Shown piece by piece: positions 56,611 to 64,000 of a stretch of DNA of 64,000 nt; the stretch's first letter is position 1, and every line of letters begins with the position of its first letter. Under the pieces are notes generated by a model. It did not search any database. It was not told the origin of the DNA and saw only the letters and a list, made by a program, of their open reading frames with translations. Origin of the DNA: Styela clava (Eukaryota > Chordata > Ascidiacea > Stolidobranchia > Styelidae); NCBI RefSeq assembly GCF_964204865.1, contig NC_135262.1:8184001-8248000 (forward strand). The letters run 5' to 3'. The translations under genes were made by a program, and so were the position numbers.

Positions 56611-57194
56611 ACGTGTCCAATAAGGCACAAAATAAACAGTGAAAACTCATTACATCACATACAGCAGTAGCCTACACCATATTTCTGAAATTGGAGCATA
56701 AACTTTGCCCTTGCTTTGGATACCCAAAATAAAATACGGTAAAATTGCGGATACCAAAAAACGTGATAAAACTTCTGTGTCCATTCTTTTGAAGGCATTC
56801 CAAATTTCCTTTTCTTACCAACCGGGATACGATGCTTGCTTGGAACCATAATTAACTCTGTAACTAAAAAACGAATGTTACCAGCATCGGAGTTACCAGT
56901 AGCTTAGGATAGGATTCTAGACTACCTTTTCTGCATATACAGTCTATATTTAAGTTTAATATTAATAGTTTGCCTTTTTATTTCAGTTTTACATATCTTG
57001 TCAACTTCGCGCAACTTGAATATGTAAACATGGCCTGAAAACAATCACACATCACCTGCATCAAACTGCCTGATTCGACTGTCCAGCAGACGACAGGGGT
57101 GTAAAACCCACGTCAACACCAGATGTCGCTGTTAACAACTCGGTGTCATGCAAAAAAACGAGAGCTTCCAGACTAGTTATATAATGGCTCTGGT

Positions 57195-58398
57195 TATACA
57201 TACCACGTGTGGCAACTTTTTTAATTTGGTGTCACTAAAATACCGCAACACACTCGGCCAGGCGTATGTCGCGCTTGGGCGATAGGAACAGATTTATCAG
57301 TGACTCGAAATCCACGATATATGTATTTTATTGGGAGCGCAAAAGAAATGTAACAAAACGCTTTGTTTTGCTCTATAACTTTGTATTTTTGGAAACCTGG
57401 TGTCGTGAAACGTAAAATATGATCAAATAATCATTTTTTTATCTAACGTCGGGTACTCAGCATTTTCCGCGAGAATTCGAAAAGTCATTTATTTAAAATA
57501 AAGAATGTTTCACTATTCCATAAATGAAGATTGTTGCAATCAGAAAATTCCATGTATGATGGCAGTCGGCACCAATAATAAAACGGTGCCATAACGCTGT
57601 CTTCGCGTTATGAATATTCAAGCTGGAATTACGGTGTTTGATATCTGGCGCATACGCGTTCGGGCTCTTTGCGAGAAAACACAAGTATAATCACGCGAGA
57701 CATATTTCGTGGCGAGAGAATAACGCTCGTCCCTGATTTAATAAATTATAAATTCGAAATACAAAAATTGACGCACGGCGCCGGAAAAGACGGAAACCGA
57801 GTTCGAGGGATTCGAATCCTTCGGATTCGGTATGCTATATCGTCCATCTCTACATAGGAGTAATTGAATTCTTACTTTTGTGCTATAATCCTGGTATAAA
57901 CCTTTAATTACTATCCAATAAATGCAATCACAGAACAGCAGAATTACTCTGCCCCTACCTAATCAACTTTGATGACTTGTGGTACCGACACAGAGATGAC
58001 TAGCAGATGCCACGGCCCCCTACTTTATCCTAATGCCTCAGTATATATTTTCATTTATTCCAACCAACAAAACCATTCCAAATACGCAAATAAAATCAAA
58101 ACGGAAATCCCCTTCTGTAAGCTTCAAAATATAGCAAACTGATGACGTAGTAACGCATCACTCATGCGTAGCGAACCGTCCGTGGGCGAACTTTATTCAG
58201 TAAACTATGGAGAAATCAGTGTCGCCAGCAGTGAATGCGAAGCAGCAAAAGACGAACAGTGTGCATTTGCAAATTTAAACACTTAATTTTTGTATTATCG
58301 AAATATGAGCCATATATATAACAAATTTCTTTCGCGGGCCCCCGGAAAATGCTTCACGGATCTCAAAAGATCCGCGGACCCCACTTTGGGAACCACTG
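57195..58398. other. no gene; ends in a hAT terminus
   Basis: AT-rich intergenic stretch. Includes GGGATTCGAATCCTTCGGAT (57,808), a TE-like palindrome, and closes with CCCACTTTGGGAACCACTG at 58,380-58,398, the right end of a hAT element whose left end I could not place. Confidence 0.4.
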
Positions 58399-58705
58399 GA
58401 CTCTAACCGTTGTTGCTACATTGTAACCCCCTACAATCTTACATAGATAGATGGATAGATAGTTTATTCGAATACTCCAGAATATACACAAATTTAAAAT
58501 GGAGAACTCTGGAGGGCGAGCAAAATCTTTAAAAGAGTTTAGAACATGAGAAATATCATGTGCCCGCCCACCAACACACACATACAAATAAATTACAAAA
58601 AACACAAACCTATAGTTAAAACAAGGCTTGAGCCAGAAATAATCAAACGAAAGATACTCGAATGTATAGGAACTTCCGGGCTGTTATACTTTTGAAACAT
58701 CTAAG

Positions 58706-59186
58706 CAAGGGTGGTCCAAAGTTGTGGACTCCGCGGGCCACAAATTTATTTTTGCATTGTTCGCGGGCCACAATAATGCCAAAAATAGGTAAACAGTGCA
58801 ATACAAAACAAACACTTTTATTGTGCAAACACATAGTTATCAGACATAGCCATCCAAGGCCAAAAGAATCCGCATTCGATTTTAAGTTTCCAATGATGCC
58901 TGTATGGTTAGCATATATTCCCGACCAAAAAGATGGAAAGCCAGATAATAATTTAGACTGCCAAGCACATCATTCAACTTCGCTAGTTGCTTCGGCTAGC
59001 CATAACACTATACTCAATTCAGTGACATTAGAAATGTATCAATATATCAAAAGATTTTTCTGATTAATTTTATTACGAAACAACACGGAATGCGATTTTT
59101 TGATTATTCTCCGAATGTGACGCAGACCACCGAAAATGAAGCTGCGGGCCACATGTGGCTCGTGGGCCTGGATTAGGACCACCCTG
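58706..59186. mobile_element. hAT MITE, 481 bp
   Basis: Begins CAAGGGTGGTCCAAAG and ends ...TAGGACCACCCTG, same family as 34,871 (long shared stretches such as CAAACACTTTTATTGTGCAA). Flanks share CTAAG but no exact 8-bp duplication. Inserted in the right arm only. Confidence 0.8.
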
Positions 59187-59258
59187 ACTAAGCTATCGCA
59201 GTAATAATGACCAGTTCAATATGTACAGTATATATATATGCCAGCAATACGCTGTTAA

Positions 59259-59582
59259 TTAAATGTTTATTTTGCCCCATCCCACAGAAGCACAAGCTGA
59301 ATGTCCTGTACGGTCGTTGGATGTCTGTATGTTGATCTCTTCAAAAACCATTATCCGCATTACTTTTCCATGAATTTTCTTTATTCGCTTTACACCTTGC
59401 GATTGTTCTGTTTCATACTGCAGCCGAACTTGGTCATCAGTGACCGTCAACACCAATTTGTCCATCACACTTTGATTCACAGTGTTCCATTCCACATCCA
59501 AATCCAGTTGTTCGAGTTTAATCCCATATGCTTAAAATTGTCTATGTTTTGTAACTTATTGTGAAACCAACTTAATCCAACC
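59259..59582 (-). CDS. unrecognised coding exon, right copy
   Basis: Partner of 5,187-5,382. From the acceptor (...cacataag) it reads GLSWFHNKLQNID, then MGLNSNNW, then, after a 1-nt deletion relative to the left copy, LDVEWNTVNQSVMDKLVLTV and TDDQVRLQYETEQSQGVK, continuing RIKKIHGKVMRIMVFEEINI to a stop at 59,259. The extra C-terminal part is absent from the left arm. The frameshift may be real or a sequence error; if real, both copies are dead. Family unknown. Confidence 0.4.
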
Positions 59583-60179
59583 CTTATGTGCGATACGAAG
59601 ATTGTTCATTTCCCAGAAGAAATCCACGGATTTCAACAGATATAAAACAGAGCAGCAAAAACACAGCAGCCAAACTTATAATCAACATCCGTTGGTATTA
59701 TGACAATTTAATATATATAATAATATAATCACTACAGTTTATCTATCTCTAGTAAGCAGTATTAGTCGGATAATTCGTGCGGTATTCTCTGTCAATATAG
59801 GTAGAAACTCTAAAATAACAAAATTTTTGAATTAAAATTAAAACTGTGTAGTTATCATTTTCTCGTAATATTTGTTCGAGTGATTTTTACCGGTTAAATT
59901 AACTTGACTTGGCGTTAGAAATTGGCTGCTTGATATTGAAACATTCCAGATGATGACGTACGGCGCGATGATATACATTTAATTTTATTTAAATTACAAT
60001 ACAATTGCATTTCAAACCGATAAAATAATATGAATGGAATGTTAGACGTCGAGATATTAATATTAATTAAGCGGTTCAATTCATTTTTCGGGTAACAAGC
60101 GTATAACTATATTTAAGCTATTACCAGATATCAACAAGTTCAAAAACCCACAAGCGCGGTATGTCAAAATGAAATATAC

Positions 60180-60240
60180 AAATTGAGTCAATAATAATTT
60201 TCTTCAAAACGCTTTGCAACGAATTGTTGAAACGAGGCGT
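60180..60240 (-). pseudogene. extra fragment of the oxygenase last exon
   Basis: TTCGTTGCAAAGCGTTTTGA and AATTATTATTGACTCAATTT on the - strand repeat the last codons of the exon at 60,352. This fragment matches the left arm better than the adjacent full exon does, so a local duplication has happened in the right arm. Confidence 0.6.
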
Positions 60241-60351
60241 TTCGAGTGTAACAATAAAAATAGCCTGATGTAAAGCACAATTTGTTTTTATCCCTCATTC
60301 ATAATTATTAACAAGCAATTGCGTAATAAATCATCAAATCTACAGATTGAG

Positions 60352-63317
60352 TCAATAATAAGTTTCTTTAAAACGCTTTGCAACAAATTCGTCTGAAGAC
60401 ATTGGTACATCGGTGGTTGATATGCTGCCGTCTTCAAATTCTAATTTATCCAACATGACTTCTTTGTCTATTTGAAAGAAAAAGGCCAGCGATCTTCTGG
60501 ATTGTAACCTTTTATCTCTGTCCTCAGGAATAACGACACGATGCATCTGAAGTGTTTTTTTAATGTTTTCGTTAGAGAAGAAAAAATATGAAAATGCACC
60601 GGTAAAATTAGAAAATGCCTGAGATTAGGAAATACAATTGAACAGTGCACATACTATGAATATTTTCTTCTAATATTTGAGTTAAATGAGTTGTGACAAT
60701 AACACACGGAAGTGGTCATCGGATGTGGGATTAACACCATAAATTGTATCTTTTCACTCAATTAATTAAGGAACATTGGGGATTATTTATGACCTACTGA
60801 TGAAAATATGGGGATTTTTTATCATCAACAATTTTGTGTGAGATTTTGTCATTGCTTGTTTTGCAGGCAAGAATAAGTAACTAAACAGCCACGTAAATAA
60901 AATCAGATGTAAGTATACTGAGTAAATAAATCGGAAGTGATATAAAAACAGGTAAAATACCGTGGATTTAAGTCGTCCACCTGTCCAATATTGCAGTTCA
61001 TCACCAACGTTGACAAGAATCGAATTCGGAACTTCAGATATATTTTTGTACTCTCCTTCGGAATTCTTTATCTAGTATAGGAATAAGTGACAAGTGAGAT
61101 AAAATATTACATATCAATTTCGGCAATACAACAAGAACTATTCAATTTTTTGAAACGCTCCCACTAATTTCAATGCATCATTAATCTAATACAGTCAACA
61201 GTTGGCGCTATACAAGACTGACTGACTACCTATCATTCATTTGTGATTTTTTTTTCATTTGTGAATGGATTTGAGAGTTTTGCTGCACACTGCTACAAAT
61301 GCAATTTTGTTACGTTTCGCTTGATCAAGGTTCCAAATATGTCAAAGATGAATTAATTTTTTCTGATTTATTTGATAGATTTATACCAACCTGCAGTCCA
61401 CTCAAATCATCGCCGAATAAAAACGTCAAAGATCCAAAATCAGTATGCTCAGGAAATCTAATTTGAACTCCTTCCGATATGACGTCATCATTCACAGGAG
61501 GATAATGGAGGAGTTTCAGTATAGACGGATTCTTTTCACAATTGACCGAAAGATGAGATTTGAGTAATTTATCTTTATCCTGTAAAATGGCAATGCTTGA
61601 CAAATTTTACGATAAACAATTTGGCCAGGTTTGTGAATAACTGTTAATACGATTCATCAAGTTTGTGTATCTCAACATATCGTCTGAGCTATTCAGAGAA
61701 ATGAGAATTAAAAAAAAAAATTGTGGTTTGAGATTAAAACGAAAGCACAGTTGAAAGTAATTAGATATATAAAATTAATTTTTAATGAATACACTCTATT
61801 AAAGTTTACTCGGTGCAAAAAAACTGATTGGTGCCAAAGCATGGAAAAAGTTAGTTAAATGTGTCTCTAAAACAACATATCTTCATTTTAAATCTGAAAG
61901 TACGCATTAACTTGCCTTCAACTTCATAGCGAGGCCCAGTGACTTGAAAACTTGTAATCCAATAACTTTACATTTTTCTTCAAACTTCTGTATTTTTTCT
62001 CGGAACCCGGGTAAATCAGGCCAATACTCGGCTCCGATAAAATATGGAAGCTGCAGACCTTCTACATAATCTGGTTTCTTCACACTTTTCGAATGAGATC
62101 TGATTTAATATAAATATGGTGTTCTGTAAATTCATCTTTGAATGGGCTGCAAAACGTTTTATGAACGCTCTGAAATTGTTTTACTTGAACGGAAGAGTAA
62201 CTTACGGTGAACGGTATTATATGGAACTTTACGATATAGTTCTTGTCCGATTAAACTAATCATACTGAATAATTCTTACGGTGATCAAATCAAATTGTCA
62301 AAACTTTATGCATTTGAATTTTTTTTTAAAACCCTGATTGCCATTGACAGGATTGATTGATTAATGGTCACATGCATACAAGAGGGCAGTTATTTTACAG
62401 CTTGTGTGAATTAATATAAATTAGAAGTTATCTTCCTGCGGTCAGTGCAGATAATTTATTTTTGTTGTTATTTTGTTTTGTTTGATTGATTACCCTTTAG
62501 TGTGTCGTATTACACACTATTTCATAAACTGAAATAGCTATTTTTGATTACGGCTTGGCATTTATATTGGAACATTTAGGAATGGTGTGTAAACCAAATT
62601 CAAAATATATGACTGAGAAATCTACCAAATCATGCGCATTTTTATCTATCGTTACTTCTAACCGATCAACGCAACAGGTGAATGCAGTTTTTCGCATAGT
62701 AATAACACTCGGTAAAAATTACTTCCTTGTTCCAATTGGAACGTAGGTTAATCCAGTGCGTCCATTGTTAAAAGTCTTCTTCTTTTCTGTCGGCAGTGAG
62801 AAAAATTTCTGGGATAAAGTGTCAATTTCCAAAACTTCCTCTCTGTGAATGTAAAATTGATTTGGGTATTTCAATTATAAACCGCGAAATGGCGATTCAT
62901 TTTCAAGCCAAATAGCTCACATCAGTTCAGCACACACTCAGCTCTCAAATCATTAGGACACAATGTACATTGTAGTATATTCTGCAATATAAGTTCTGAG
63001 GAGAGTAAAAAAATTCAACCCTTCGATTCATTAGGCTAATCAACACGGCAATTGTGCGCATATCAAAGATGTTCCTTACTTGTGCGCATATCAAGGATGT
63101 TCCTTACTTATAGACTGAACACTTTGAGCTATCGCCCATATGTCAACTGGCATAATATATACCTGCTTACATACCTCGTTATCACGCTGGTAGTGATGTA
63201 TGCAAAACCATCTTTGGAGAATGTTTCACATAACTTCGTCCCAGCCTCAGTCAGAGCGGCACTTTCATTTTCATCTTTTCTAAAACAATCTTCAAAATCA
63301 ACAACCTGTATTTCCAT
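60352..63317 (-). CDS. 2-oxoglutarate/Fe(II) oxygenase (IPNS-like), six exons
   Basis: Exons: 63317-63175, 62842-62723, 62100-61916, 61579-61391, 61071-60961, 60546-60352; about 313 residues when exon 3 is read in its expected frame. N-terminal part VVDFEDCFRKDE ... KLCETFSKDGFAYI and KFFSLPTEKKK is the DIOX_N region. Iron ligands: His and Asp in EHTDFGSL (exon 4) and His in MHRVV (exon 6). RRSLAFF after it fits the Arg-x-Ser that binds 2-oxoglutarate. LVNVGDELQYWTGGRLKST links them. The intron after exon 3 has a GC donor (GAAG|GCAAGT). Exon 3 holds one extra T (run of five near 62,040) that breaks the frame; it may be an assembly error. The frame stays open upstream of the ATG to an acceptor-like TAG, so another 5' exon is possible. 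Substrate unknown. Confidence 0.8.
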
Positions 63318-63455
63318 ATCAATTGCCTTTGCCAAATTACCACATAGCTTGACAATCTATCTTTGCGTACACTGAACGGGCAATGCAAACCTTTCGTAGT
63401 ATTTAACGCCGTTCAGCCTCGCTGATAAAGAGTACATATACAAATAAAAAGAACA

Positions 63456-63777
63456 GGTCAGTTCTCGTTGGATACTGAGTGACGACATTGCAAAATTTTA
63501 GATGTGTTGCTGCTGGAACGAACGTCGAACTTTGCATAAAATACTGACTCAAATGATTTTAGATTTTTTAGAAACCAAAAAATTATAGTTTTTTATTCTC
63601 CACTTTCTAAAGTATAAAAATTTTGACTATAGCTCTAGGCAGAATTCAATTCTAAAATCATGTGAATAACACGAACTTGTATTTTTGAAATAACTGATAA
63701 AACTTGCGATGTATAAATACCCACCTGCGCTATGAAAGTACCCAAATTACATACTTCATAGTTAATTTGTGGAACTA
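63456..63777 (+). mobile_element. MITE copy 2 (same as 731-1,066)
   Basis: Same element in the same + orientation, here upstream of the right-arm oxygenase. Because the arms are inverted, same orientation means independent insertion and not co-duplication. Confidence 0.7.
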
Positions 63778-64000
63778 ATTCTGTATCAGAATGAGACGTT
63801 TCTAGGCGATATGCATAACAGCTGTGTAGCAGTTTGAGTCAAAGTAACTGTTTTTCGAAGCAATATAATGTTGTAGTCTAAATGTATTTTTGAACTAAGC
63901 ACATGCCGTATGCATTACCTAATAATGTACCTATTCGATGTACCAAGTGAATATGAAATGTCGTGTAGGACAAAGCACATTTATTTGTGTTTTTCGTAAC

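Larger units (their letters stand above)
51958..57194. mobile_element. 5.2-kb DNA transposon with TIRs of about 110 bp
   Basis: ACCAGAGCCATGATATAACT at the left is mirrored by AGTTATATAATGGCTCTGGT at the right; similarity continues inwards through TTGTTCACAGCGTCATCT-like sequence to about 52,075 and 57,080. Internal + strand coding relics at 52,108-52,770 and - strand relics at 55,262-56,290 may be its own ORFs. Two hAT elements (52,775 and 54,676) are nested inside. The superfamily is not recognised; TSD looks like TAT but is uncertain. Confidence 0.65.
58420..63355 (-). repeat. right arm of the inverted duplication
   Basis: Reverse-complement partner of 583-7,430. It lacks the two hAT elements of the left arm and has its own hAT at 58,706, plus a small partial duplication near 60,180-60,400. 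Confidence 0.85.

Noticed and set aside
57795..57840. GGATTCGAATCC as a tRNA B box
   Set aside because: No A box or cloverleaf upstream; the sequence is a palindrome like those at transposon ends.

Overview
This is AT-rich animal nuclear DNA: intron-containing genes in a dense background of decayed DNA transposons and retroelements. The gene set fits an invertebrate metazoan: an atlastin-like GTPase, an intronless BTB-Kelch gene, isopenicillin-N-synthase-like 2-oxoglutarate oxygenases and an LRAT/NlpC-like enzyme. Short GT-AG introns, many hAT MITEs and Penelope relics fit too. A tunicate is my best guess; that is inference and nothing in the sequence proves it. There are no bacterial signals, no CRISPR array and no tRNA or rRNA that I could find.

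The two ends of the window are arms of an inverted duplication. The left arm (about 0.58-7.4 kb, + strand) and the right arm (about 58.4-63.35 kb, - strand) each carry a six-exon 2-oxoglutarate/Fe(II) oxygenase gene followed by a second, unrecognised coding exon. The left oxygenase is clearly dead: a MITE inside exon 1, a lost exon-1 donor, an in-frame stop in exon 5 and a 2-nt deletion in exon 6. The right copy is nearly intact and keeps its iron ligands, but shows one extra T in a T-run of exon 3, which is either a real frameshift or an assembly error. Both copies use a GC-AG intron after exon 3.

Between the arms, from left to right: a small - strand LRAT/NlpC-like gene (8.69-9.36 kb) with an inverted fragment of its own 3' end beside it; repeats and hAT and mariner relics (9.4-14.1 kb); a 22.5-kb, 18-exon atlastin-like GTPase gene (14.18-36.64 kb, + strand); an intronless BTB-BACK-Kelch gene (39.84-41.80 kb, - strand); then about 15 kb of nested transposon debris (42.3-57.2 kb). 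That debris includes Penelope-like GIY-YIG fragments, a hammerhead-like motif, a cysteine-rich decayed gene and a 5.2-kb long-TIR element.

The standout is the atlastin-like gene. The exons I assembled by splice site and phase join into one 929-residue frame: a possible N-myristoylation start (MGNTNT), a complete atlastin-type GTPase domain (GPFRTGKS, DSQG, RDW), then six successive pairs of a short exon (20-26 codons) and a long exon (55-64 codons, longer in the last pair), all phase 0, and finally a Gly/Ala-rich membrane hairpin. The pairs look like repeats of the atlastin middle-domain helical module, which occurs once in ordinary atlastins. A GTPase with a stalk multiplied by exon duplication would be unusual.
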